Below are positions 7,340 to 14,014 of a DNA stretch of 32,024 bases, piece after piece. Under the pieces are notes generated by a model. The model ran no database searches, was not told the DNA's origin, and saw only the letters and a program-made list of their open reading frames with translations. The first letter of the stretch is position 1; the number at the start of each line of letters is the position of its first letter. Source of the stretch: an uncultured Elusimicrobia bacterium (GTDB lineage Bacteria > Elusimicrobiota > Elusimicrobia > UBA1565 > UBA9628); NCBI GenBank assembly GCA_903881545.1, contig CAIRTQ010000125.1, positions 1-32,024 of the forward strand, given 5' to 3'. Made by a program: the position numbers and the translations under genes.

Positions 7340-7354
7340 ACCGGGAATCCCGGT
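7340..7354. promoter_or_regulatory. operator palindrome 2, upstream of the -35
   Basis: This is an identical copy of the 15-bp palindrome at 7313-7327, 27 bp away centre to centre and just upstream of the -35 hexamer. Two identical sites on an otherwise ideal promoter suggest cooperative repression by an unlinked regulator. Confidence 0.75.
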
Positions 7355-7376
7355 AAATATATAAAAATAAACGCTT

Positions 7377-7414
7377 ACACCGCGTGGGGATCATCGGCCG
7401 GAGGATCAACTGGC
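7377..7414. repeat. dispersed repeat A, copy 4 (right tip)
   Basis: Contains ATCATCGGCCGGAGGATCAA, the same tail as copies 2 and 3, preceded by ACACCGCGTGGGG. It is followed 17 bases later by repeat B copy 1, suggesting that A and B can be parts of one longer element. Confidence 0.75.
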
Positions 7415-7430
7415 GGGCTGTCCGCTGACG

Positions 7431-7550
7431 CGGCGGCTCTACGAGGGGGCGGGGCTGCGGGTGGCGGGTGAGACGGGGATTGCGGAACTCGTCAACGGCG
7501 GCGGCGGATTGGCCTGCGCTACCGGCATCGTGCGGCGGGGTTAATCAGCA
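7431..7550. repeat. dispersed repeat B, copy 1
   Basis: About 120 bases starting CGGCGGCTCTACGAGGG, containing TTGCGGAACTCGTCAACGGC, and ending GCGGCGGGGTTAATCAGC. Close copies lie at 9215 and 10214, with partial ones near 11697 and 13811. Confidence 0.85.
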
Positions 7551-7638
7551 GCCGCGACTTCCCCTGATCGACCGCATCGCCGCTGGTGACGATGATTTTC
7601 ATGTTGCGGGTCTTCGCATGGCAGCGCAGCCGAATGGC

Positions 7639-9153
7639 TCATGGCGGTTTCCTTCGGTTTTTGCCGTTCTTCCTGCCTATCGTTTTGGACGGTGTCTGGT
7701 TTGTCCGGTTTATGTCCGGTTTCAAGGCCAGGTGATAGGCCATGCCTCTCCCGGTCTTTGCAGTTTTAACCAGCAGTCCCTGGTTTACCAGGTTATCCAG
7801 ATCCCTGGCCGCCGTCCGCTCGATTGCGCCGGTCAGGTGACGATAGTCGGCATTGGTGAGCTGGCGGCTGATCTTAAGGTGCGGGATCACGGCGCGCTGA
7901 CGGTCATTCAGATTCAGGCTTGCTAGAACCGAACCCGTCAGCCAGTCCCGCCAGAGAGTAACCTTGAACTCACCAGGTCCGCCGGTAAAATCAGGCTCCG
8001 GCAGAGCGTGGCCGACGCTTTCCTGGATCATCATCAGCGTGCCGGTGCCGTACTTCTCGATATTTCCGGATAAATAAAACGCTTCGCAGACCCGCGCGTT
8101 GCGGGTCACCGAACGGTGGGGTTTGCGCAGTTTCTCCAGCGTCAACGGAGGCAGAAGCTCCCCGGGATTCCACACTTCCAGCCGATCCGCAAAGACCGAT
8201 ATCTGGATCGCTCCCGGCTGCGCATAATCCCGATGGACGATGGCATTCACCACTGCCTCACGAATCACCTCCGGCTGCAGTTCATACCGGGTCGGGGCTT
8301 GGTTGCTGACCGAGCGGGTGCCCACGCTCACATCCAGCTTGGATAGCACGAAATCCACCGCCTGCTCCATCTGTTCAAAAAGCGTGCCCTTGAAAATGCG
8401 GTAATAGGGCGCGGGCCGCTGCACGCTTGTGCCGTGGAAATGCATGCAGCGAACCTCCGCACAGGAGACGAACCGCTGAGGTTGCCGTCCAAACAGCAGG
8501 ACCGCCGCCCACGTGGGTCGCCCATCCCGGCTCAGGTTCAGATGGGCGAGCACTTCACTGACAGAAGTCGAATCGGATAATGGGAATCGCCGCCGACGAT
8601 GCGCCCCACGCAAAAACCTGCGGATGGCTTCCCCATCAAGGTCGTCCAGCGCCGCTTCGGGGCACGCCTGCTCATCGAACGGCAGGCTTTGGATCGCTCC
8701 AGTCCGGACCAGATGGTCGATCAGACTCGCATACAATGCCGCGCAAAGCCCGTCTCCGGTGATAAACCGGCGGCGCACGAGCTCGCTGCCCGCCCGGCGG
8801 ATCAAAGCCTGCATTTTGAGGTGCTTTGATTTATCGTCAGCCCCTTTGACGTAGATCAGGCGCAGTTTGCCTAAGGCGGCAGCCTGGTTGAACTCGCGCT
8901 CGGTGGGAGAAACCCCGGTCTTATCGGGCACGCCGTACTCGTTTCCAAACAGGCCGATATATATTTCAGAAGCGGCCACTTCCTCCAAATAAACCGCATC
9001 CACCCGGCGATCAGAAGCAGGCAGGTCTTCAAACAGGAAAACCTCGAAAAACCGCTTCAACAACGGATCGTTCTTCAGATAGTCGCGCAATGCCGCCCGT
9101 TCGGCTGCGAACTCCTTCTGCACGCTGCTGATGAAAATCCGCAAGGGTTTCAT
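7639..9153 (-). CDS. DUF4062 protein with C-terminal HATPase_c_4-type ATPase
   Basis: A 504-residue cytosolic protein. Residues 1-110 match the DUF4062 pattern: RIFISSVQKEFAAER at the start, then EIYIGLFGNEYG and the SPTEREFNQA helix. Residues about 200-390 match the RecG-like/Schlafen-associated ATPase half: PTWAAVLLFG, then the N-box-like REAVVNAIVHRDY near 298-310, RLEVWNPGEL near 324-333, and KYGTGTLMMI near 367-376. A winged-helix-like segment follows and the tail is very basic. DUF4062 is a TIR-like fold, and both halves occur in defence and regulatory proteins; here DUF4062 takes the place of the usual AlbA DNA-binding domain. The ATG at 9153 lies 11 bases after GGAGG; a GTG at 9180 would add nine residues. 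It is a single gene flanked by repeat B on both sides, typical of accessory cargo. Confidence 0.8.
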   Translation of the reverse strand: MKPLRIFISSVQKEFAAERAALRDYLKNDPLLKRFFEVFLFEDLPASDRRVDAVYLEEVAASEIYIGLFGNEYGVPDKTGVSPTEREFNQAAALGKLRLIYVKGADDKSKHLKMQALIRRAGSELVRRRFITGDGLCAALYASLIDHLVRTGAIQSLPFDEQACPEAALDDLDGEAIRRFLRGAHRRRRFPLSDSTSVSEVLAHLNLSRDGRPTWAAVLLFGRQPQRFVSCAEVRCMHFHGTSVQRPAPYYRIFKGTLFEQMEQAVDFVLSKLDVSVGTRSVSNQAPTRYELQPEVIREAVVNAIVHRDYAQPGAIQISVFADRLEVWNPGELLPPLTLEKLRKPHRSVTRNARVCEAFYLSGNIEKYGTGTLMMIQESVGHALPEPDFTGGPGEFKVTLWRDWLTGSVLASLNLNDRQRAVIPHLKISRQLTNADYRHLTGAIERTAARDLDNLVNQGLLVKTAKTGRGMAYHLALKPDINRTNQTPSKTIGRKNGKNRRKPP

Positions 9154-9193
9154 GAAAAGGCATTCCTCCCGGCACTCCACATACGATCGAGCC

Positions 9194-9217
9194 CCGAAAA
9201 AGTTCCGTTTTTTTCGG
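9194..9217. repeat. A/T-rich inverted repeat between two minus-strand genes
   Basis: CCGAAAAA (9194-9201) and TTTTTCGG (9210-9217) form 8-bp arms with an 8-base loop. It lies between the end of the ATP-grasp gene and the start of the DUF4062 gene, so it could end transcription of the former. The T-run is inside the stem rather than after it, so this is weak. Confidence 0.35.
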
Positions 9218-9311
9218 CGGCTCTACGAGGGTGCGGGGCTGCGGGTGGCAGGTGAGACGGGGATTGCGGAACTCGTCAACGGCGGAGGCGGGCTGGCCCG
9301 CGCTGCCGAAT
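9215..9311. repeat. dispersed repeat B, copy 2
   Basis: Matches copy 1 closely from CGGCGGCTCTACGAGGG through GGATTGCGGAACTCGTCAAC to the GGCTGGCC region. It supplies the stop codon and the last dozen or so codons of the ATP-grasp gene, so the protein's C-terminal tail is repeat-derived. Confidence 0.82.
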
Positions 9312-10172
9312 AGACGACCTGGGGTTTTCTCCAGCCGCGGCCACGCAGCTGCGCGCGAACAGCCGCAGGGCGCGGGGTTCCTGGATCAGGTACAAGGACG
9401 GCTCGACGAGTTCGAGCTCCATGAGCATGAGGCCTCCGGCGGCGTCGCGCGCGAGGTCGACTCGGGCATAGAGGATGTCCTTGCGATAGGCATCCAGGGC
9501 GGCCAAGGCGAACCTGCGCTCGTCGGCCTTGATGCCGCAGACGGCGACCTCGCCGGCGGGGCCCGCGGCCAGGCTGGGCGGCTTGCGCACGGCGTGGGTG
9601 AGCTTGCCGGCCAGATAGATGAGGGAGCGCTCGCCGCTGGTCTCGACCGATTTGACGTAGGGCTGTATCATCATGGGGCGCTGGGCGGAACTGCTCGCAA
9701 GGAAGCGCTCGGCGGCTGGGAGCCGGCGGGTGTTGAAGCGGCGCGTGAGATACGATGCGGCCCCGACCTGGGGCTTGATGACTACCTCGTCCCAGCCGTG
9801 CCGGGATATGCTGCCGCGCAGGGGGCGCCGGCCTTGGCGGGGATAGAAGACGGTGGGGACGGTGCGGCTGCCGCGCGCGGCGAGTGTTTTGAAATAGCTT
9901 TTGTGGGAGTTCCAGCGGACGATGTGCCAGGGGTTGAGCAGTAAGGTTTGCCGCGAGGCTTGTTTGGCCCAGGCGAGAAAGCCGGGGAGGTCGTGGATGT
10001 AGTTCCAGGTGGAGCGGATGACGCAGAGGTCGAAGCGGGCGCAATCGGCCGCGGGGTCGTCCCAGGCCAGCATCTGGGCGTCGGCGCCGCAGGCGCGGAG
10101 TTCGCGCAGGAGGGGCTGCTGGTCGGGGTCAGGCTCGGGCAGCTTGAGGCAGGTGGCTAGTGCGATGCGCAT
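9276..10172 (-). CDS. ATP-grasp domain protein (intact copy)
   Basis: A 298-residue cytosolic enzyme of the ATP-grasp fold, which joins a carboxylate to an amine or thiol through an acyl-phosphate. Visible parts are an N-terminal alpha/beta domain (MRIALATC, then DLCVIRSTWNYI near 48-59), the ATP-binding strand EVVIKPQVGAAS near 129-140 with Lys133, the QPYVKSVETSGERSLIY segment near 170-186, and the C-terminal metal-binding region RVDLARD with ELELVEPSLYL near 237-262. The pattern resembles RimK/glutathione-synthetase relatives and DcsG-like proteins; the substrate is unknown. The ATG at 10172 is chosen because MRIALATC is the usual family start; another ATG lies at 10196. The last residues come from repeat B. 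A second, broken copy lies at 13013-13766. Confidence 0.78.
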   Translation of the reverse strand: MRIALATCLKLPEPDPDQQPLLRELRACGADAQMLAWDDPAADCARFDLCVIRSTWNYIHDLPGFLAWAKQASRQTLLLNPWHIVRWNSHKSYFKTLAARGSRTVPTVFYPRQGRRPLRGSISRHGWDEVVIKPQVGAASYLTRRFNTRRLPAAERFLASSSAQRPMMIQPYVKSVETSGERSLIYLAGKLTHAVRKPPSLAAGPAGEVAVCGIKADERRFALAALDAYRKDILYARVDLARDAAGGLMLMELELVEPSLYLIQEPRALRLFARSCVAAAGENPRSSIRQRGPARLRR

Positions 10173-10200
10173 AAGACTTGGACGACTATGATACATTACG
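9330..10200. repeat. segmental duplication, copy 1
   Basis: About 870 bases, covering almost the whole ATP-grasp gene and 28 bases upstream of its start, align with 13031-13794 at a constant offset except for one 107-base gap. The two copies are in the same orientation and enclose the Fic and AAA genes. Confidence 0.9.
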
Positions 10201-10213
10201 TTATCCGCGGGCG

Positions 10214-10326
10214 CGGCGGCTCTACAAGGGGGCGGGGTTGCGGGTGGTGGGTGGAGACGGGAATTGAGAAACTCGTCAACGGCGGCGGGCTGGCCTGCGC
10301 TACCGGCATCGTACGCCGGGGTTAGA
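10214..10326. repeat. dispersed repeat B, copy 3
   Basis: Matches copies 1 and 2 from CGGCGGCTCTACAAGGGGG through AAACTCGTCAACGGCGGCGG and ACCGGCATCGTACGCCGGGG to GGGTTAG. It fills most of the gap between the ATP-grasp and Fic genes. Confidence 0.83.
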
Positions 10327-10333
10327 TTGTAAA

Positions 10334-11623
10334 TCAGCCGGGCTTGGCGGTTTTTCTCAGCGCCCGTTGCCCTTCCTTGAGGGCTTGCGCTATGTCGGAG
10401 CCGAAGGGACGGGAGAGCAGGGCGATGATCTCTTCCGCGGCGAAGACCAGTTCGCGGCCGGATCGGCCGCGGTTGCGCGCCACGCCTCGATCTACGAGTT
10501 GGTCCAGGGCCAAGCGGGCCGCTTCATTGGTGAGCTTCAGTTCGCCTTGCAAAAGCGAGATCGTCACTATGGGCTGGCGCTGCAGCACAGCAAGGGCGCG
10601 CAGCGCGGCGGACCCCTCGCGGAATCTGGCGCGCTTGATCCAAAGGGCGGGCAGACCTTCGATCGCGGCACGCGTGACCGCGGCTTCAGCCTGGCCCCGG
10701 ACGATGGCCTCGCAGATGAATTCAATGATCTCGCCGTAGGCGAGCTTCTTTTGCGCGGCCTGCAAGGCGCGGCCATAATCGCCGCGGCAAGCCTCGACGA
10801 AGCCCGAGAGATAGACCGGCATATGGTCCGCGCAGACCATTTGCAGCGGCCAGAGCGCCCGGCCGACGCGGCCGTTGCCGTCGGGAAATGGATGCACGGC
10901 CTCGAAGTGGGCGTGCCCCAGCGCCAGCCGCACAGGCAGCGTGAAGCCCCCTATGCCGGCATCGCCGCGCTGGGCCAATTTTTCGTCGCCAAGCCAGTCC
11001 AGCACGGCATGCAGGCTTGCAGCCACAAAGGCGGGCGGCGCCGAGTTGTAAGTGGATTCCTCCTTGCGAAACGATCCTCCGATCTGGACGATGGCGCCCG
11101 GCTGGCCCGGGGCGCGCAAGGCGCCGGGCACGCCCCGAAAGCGCGGGTCTTTGGCCATGATCTCCTTGTGGACCTGGCGCACGGTTTCTTGCGTGAATAC
11201 GCGCTCCTTGAGCGCGGCGGCCTTAGCCAGATACTTTTCGATCGCGTGCGCGTAGCCCCTGACGGATTGCCGGCCATCCGGGGCTCCTTGAGAGTCCGCG
11301 ACAGTATCAGGTGTAAGGAGTTGATCGATCGTTGACCAGGTGCCCTCCAAGCGGGAAGACTCGACCGCCTCGCGCCGCACGAAGTAGTAGCTGACCAGTT
11401 TGTCCAAGGGGGTCAAGGAGGCGAAGTCCGGCTGGCGCGCCAGGACCGAGCGGGCTTTCGCCAAGGCGCGCAGGGGCAGGTCGCAGATGAGCTTGCGCGG
11501 CGGCGGGGGCGGGACGATGAACCAGATGTTTTCGTATCCGGCATCGGGCAACTTGATCGAGCCGAAGCCGCGGTGTTTGTCGTAGACGGCCTTAAGGGTG
11601 GGGGCCAGTTCCGATCTTTTCAT
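10334..11623 (-). CDS. Fic family protein with N-terminal inhibitory motif and C-terminal winged helix
   Basis: A 429-residue cytosolic protein. The Fic active-site motif HPFPDGNGRVGRAL (His244, Asp248, Asn250, Arg252) is intact, so it should transfer AMP (or another nucleotide moiety) to a protein hydroxyl. An inhibitory helix motif S-x3-E-G is present at 89-94 (SSRLEG), placing it in the class II Fic group whose own N-terminal helix blocks ATP until released. The C-terminal 80 residues (QPIVTISLLQGELKLTNEAA to the end) look like a winged helix-turn-helix with a recognition helix around TNEAARLALDQL. The ATG at 11623 follows a 36-bp palindrome at 11642-11677, so self-binding of its promoter is plausible. 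It is a single gene between repeat B copy 3 and the AAA ATPase gene, which points the other way. Confidence 0.92.
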   Translation of the reverse strand: MKRSELAPTLKAVYDKHRGFGSIKLPDAGYENIWFIVPPPPPRKLICDLPLRALAKARSVLARQPDFASLTPLDKLVSYYFVRREAVESSRLEGTWSTIDQLLTPDTVADSQGAPDGRQSVRGYAHAIEKYLAKAAALKERVFTQETVRQVHKEIMAKDPRFRGVPGALRAPGQPGAIVQIGGSFRKEESTYNSAPPAFVAASLHAVLDWLGDEKLAQRGDAGIGGFTLPVRLALGHAHFEAVHPFPDGNGRVGRALWPLQMVCADHMPVYLSGFVEACRGDYGRALQAAQKKLAYGEIIEFICEAIVRGQAEAAVTRAAIEGLPALWIKRARFREGSAALRALAVLQRQPIVTISLLQGELKLTNEAARLALDQLVDRGVARNRGRSGRELVFAAEEIIALLSRPFGSDIAQALKEGQRALRKTAKPG

Positions 11624-11641
11624 AACTTTGGTTGGGGCGCT

Positions 11642-11677
11642 ATTAAACCAATGTTATTATAATAAATTTGGTTTGAT
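11642..11677. promoter_or_regulatory. 36-bp palindrome in the Fic gene promoter
   Basis: Outer arms ATTAAACCAA and TTGGTTTGAT pair with one mismatch, and the centre TATTATAATA is itself a perfect palindrome, so TATAAT occurs on both strands. It ends 18 bases before the Fic ATG and looks like a combined -10 region and operator. Confidence 0.65.
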
Positions 11678-11696
11678 ATTTTACCCCCCGGCGCGG

Positions 11697-11726
11697 ACCC
11701 GGCATCATGCGGCGGGGTTGATTGCA
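11697..11726. repeat. dispersed repeat B, partial copy 4
   Basis: About 30 bases resembling the right end of repeat B: CCGGCATCATGCGGCGGGGT followed by TGATTGCAG. The rest of the repeat is missing. It lies between the divergent Fic and AAA genes. Confidence 0.6.
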
Positions 11727-11820
11727 GTCCGATTCGCTGGTCCCTAGAAGGCCATTTCGCAGACAGCTAAGATGCTATTACGCAGAAGCGACCGTGCCGC
11801 GCCTTTGGATTTAATCCTTG

Positions 11821-11847
11821 AAAATTACCAGTCAATATGGTAAATTT
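11821..11847. promoter_or_regulatory. inverted repeat just upstream of the AAA/DUF4143 gene
   Basis: AAAATTACCA and TGGTAAATTT form 10-bp arms with one mismatch around a 7-base spacer, ending 5 bases before the ATG at 11853. Its position suggests an operator or a structure over the ribosome site. Confidence 0.5.
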
Positions 11848-11852
11848 CATGG

Positions 11853-13001
11853 ATGAAATGGGTTCCTAGAGAAAGCCTTGAGAAGCGTCTCGCCCAGGCG
11901 CTGAAACGCGCCCCGGTCACGCTCCTGCTGGGGCCGCGCCAGTGCGGGAAGACTTCCCTGGCCCAGCGCGTGGCGGGGCGGGCCCGCGCCGCGTACTTCG
12001 ACCTGGAAGATCCGGAAACGCCCCTGAACTCGCAGACGCTGGCCCTGAACTTGCGGGCACTCAAGGGGCTCGTCGTCATCGACGAGTGCCAGCGCGAGCC
12101 CGCGCTTTTCCCCTTCTTGCGCGTCCTGGCCGACCGTCGCCCGCTTCCGGCGCGGTTCCTTCTCCTGGGCAGCGTCTCGCCGGAACTTGCCCGCGGCGTG
12201 TCCGAATCCCTGGCTGGCCGGGTCACCCACGTAGAGATGGAAGGCTTCACACTGGGCGAGGCGGGGCCGGAGCACGCCGACCGTCTGTGGCACCGGGGCG
12301 GCTTTCCCCCCTCCTACCTGGCGCCCAGCGATGCGAAGAGCTACCATTGGCGTCTGGATTTTATCCAGACGCATCTGGAGCGGGACCTGCCCGGCCTGGG
12401 GCTGCGCATCCCGGCGGCGGCCTTGCGGCGATTCTGGACGATGGCGGCCCATCTGCAGGGACAGACCTGGAACGCCTCCGAGCTGGCGCGTTCGATGAAG
12501 ACACAGGAGGGCACCGCCCAGCGTTACCTGGACGTTTTGACCGGCTCCTTCATGCTGCGCCAGCTTCAGCCCTGGTTCGGGAACTTGGGCAAGCGCTTGG
12601 TCAAAGCGCCGAAGATCTATTTCCGGGACACCGGCCTTCTGCATGCCCTTCTGCGCCTGCGCACGCAAGGCGAATTGCGGACTTATCCGCGCTTGGGGTT
12701 CTCCTGGGAGGGTTTCGCGATCGAGGAGGTCATCCGGCGCCTGGACGCGGACCGCGACTGCTATTTCTACAAAACCCATGGCGGGGCGGAATTGGACCTG
12801 TTGATCGAGCGCGGCGGCCGCCGGTACGGATTCGAGATGAAGTACGCCGATGCTCCGGCGACGACGAAATCCATGCACGTCGTGATGGAGGACCTGGGCC
12901 TGGCGCACTTGTGGGTGATCTATCCGGGCAGCCGGGTTTATAAGCTGTCGGAGAAGATCACCGCCTGGCCTCTCGACCGGATCGCGGGCCTGGAATTATA
13001 G
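11853..13001 (+). CDS. AAA ATPase with DUF4143 C-terminal domain
   Basis: A 382-residue cytosolic protein of the AAA_14-DUF4143 family, common as accessory single genes. Walker A is GPRQCGKTS at 27-35 and Walker B is LVVIDE at 73-78. The DUF4143 half shows KAPKIYFRDTGLLHALL near 251-267, and a PD-(D/E)xK-like core with ELDLLIE near 313-319 followed by FEMK at 327-330. Whether the nuclease-like core cuts DNA is unproven. The family's biological role is not settled; links to mobile elements and defence have been suggested. The ATG at 11853 is right; an ATG four bases earlier is out of frame and stops after six codons. It lies between the two ATP-grasp copies, divergent from the Fic gene and convergent with the broken ATP-grasp copy, whose stop is 12 bases away. 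Confidence 0.9.
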   Translation: MKWVPRESLEKRLAQALKRAPVTLLLGPRQCGKTSLAQRVAGRARAAYFDLEDPETPLNSQTLALNLRALKGLVVIDECQREPALFPFLRVLADRRPLPARFLLLGSVSPELARGVSESLAGRVTHVEMEGFTLGEAGPEHADRLWHRGGFPPSYLAPSDAKSYHWRLDFIQTHLERDLPGLGLRIPAAALRRFWTMAAHLQGQTWNASELARSMKTQEGTAQRYLDVLTGSFMLRQLQPWFGNLGKRLVKAPKIYFRDTGLLHALLRLRTQGELRTYPRLGFSWEGFAIEEVIRRLDADRDCYFYKTHGGAELDLLIERGGRRYGFEMKYADAPATTKSMHVVMEDLGLAHLWVIYPGSRVYKLSEKITAWPLDRIAGLEL

Positions 13002-13012
13002 TCCAGTGCTGC

Positions 13013-13766
13013 TTAAGTCCTGGGGGCACCTCTAGCCGCGGCCACGCAACTGCGCGCAAACAGCCGCAGGGCGCGGGGCTCCTGGAGCAGGTACAAGGAC
13101 GGCTCGACGAGCTCGAGCTCCATGAGCATGAGGCCTCCGGCGGCGTCGCGCGCGAGGTCGACCCGGGCATAGAGGATGTCCTTGCGATAGGCAGCCAGGG
13201 CGGCCAAGGCGAACCTGCGCTCGTCGGCCTTGATGCCGCAGACGGCGACCTGGCCGGCGGGGCCCGCGGCCAGGCTGGGCGGAACTGTCGGCGAGGAAGC
13301 GCTCGGCGGCAGGGGGCCGGCGGGTGTTGAAGCGGCGCGTGAGATACGATGCGGCCCCGACCTGGGGCTTGATGACCACTTCGTCCCAGCCGCGCCGGGA
13401 TATGATGCCGCGTAGGGGGCGCCGGCCTTGGCGGGGATAGAAGACGGTGGGGACGGTGCGGATGCCGCGCGCGGCGAGGGTTTTGAAATAGGTTTTGTTG
13501 GAGTTCCAGCGGACGATGTGCCAGGGGTTGAGCAGTAACGTTTGCCGCGAGGCTTGTTTGGCCCAGGCGAGGAAGCCGGGGAGGTCGTGGATGTAGTTCC
13601 AAGTGGAGCGGATGACGCAGAGGTCGAAGCGGGCGCAATCGGCCGAGGGGTCGTCCCAGGCTAGCATCTGGGCGTCGGCGCCGCAGGCGCGGAGTTCGCG
13701 GAGGAGGGGCTGCTGGTCGGGGTCAGGCTCGGGAGGTTTGAGGCAGGTAGCTAGGGCGATGCGCAT
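13013..13766 (-). pseudogene. ATP-grasp gene, second copy, frameshifted by a 107-bp deletion
   Basis: The reading frame follows the intact ATP-grasp protein almost residue for residue from MRIALATC to the ERFLADSSAQ region. It then jumps frame; the rest of the homologous protein (AAGPAGQVAVCGIKADERR to the SLYL and FARSCVAA region) continues in another frame to a TAA at 13013-13015. Compared with 9276-10172, 107 bases are missing between two copies of the 9-bp sequence GCTGGGCGG (9573-9581 and 9680-9688 in the intact copy; the single remaining one is 13274-13282). The deleted piece encodes the QPYVKSVETSGERSLIY segment needed for ATP-grasp function, so this copy should be inactive. A shortened product through the wrong frame would have no sensible C-terminus. 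Confidence 0.9.
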
Positions 13767-13794
13767 GGGGATTGGACGACTATGATACATTACG
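13031..13794. repeat. segmental duplication, copy 2
   Basis: Same-orientation copy of 9330-10200 lacking 107 bases. The similarity runs to the TACATTACG upstream of the gene in both copies and then gives way to different sequence. Confidence 0.9.
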
Positions 13795-13810
13795 CGGCGG
13801 ATCGGAAGGA

Positions 13811-13860
13811 GTCGGCTCTACTAGGGGGAGGGGTTGCGGGGTGGTGGGCGAGGCGGGGCG
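13811..13860. repeat. dispersed repeat B, partial copy 5
   Basis: GTCGGCTCTACTAGGGGGAG followed by a GGGGTTGCGGG stretch resembles the left part of repeat B, in the same position relative to the ATP-grasp copy as copy 3 has at 10214. The remaining gene-free DNA to 14014 shows nothing I recognise. Confidence 0.6.
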
Positions 13861-14014
13861 AACGGGTGTGCTTGGCTCTGGTGACAATGGCTCGGTCCCT
13901 CAGAATGAGCATATCTTGTGTTCCGCTCCCGGCAATCAACGTGACGCGCGGACGTGCGCGCTATCGCCATTCCTCATGGCGCGCGTCAGCAGAAGCCCCT
14001 GGTTAGCTGGTCGC

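Larger units (their letters stand above)
7300..7638. other. 339-bp gene-free stretch
   Basis: It holds the promoter and twin operators (7308-7354), an A/T-rich upstream element, the end of repeat A (copy 4) and a full copy of repeat B. From about 7551 to 7638 I see no feature; it leads into the 3' end of the DUF4062 gene. Confidence 0.7.

Noticed and set aside
10367-11335. A 322-codon open frame opposite the Fic gene.
   Set aside because: The minus strand has the Fic motif and full-length family pattern; the plus frame has no recognisable domain.
11942-12943. A long open frame on the plus strand, shifted relative to the AAA ATPase gene.
   Set aside because: It is a by-product of high GC; the other frame carries Walker A/B and DUF4143 motifs while this one is Arg/Gly/Pro-rich with no motif.
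13032-13290. The downstream continuation of the broken ATP-grasp frame as a new C-terminal domain.
   Set aside because: It is the out-of-frame reading of the homologous sequence after the 107-base deletion, not a new domain.
3984-13860. Repeat-flanked single genes suggested a chromosomal integron with attC sites.
   Set aside because: No GTTRRRY core sites or integrase gene are seen, and the genes lie on both strands with their own promoters.
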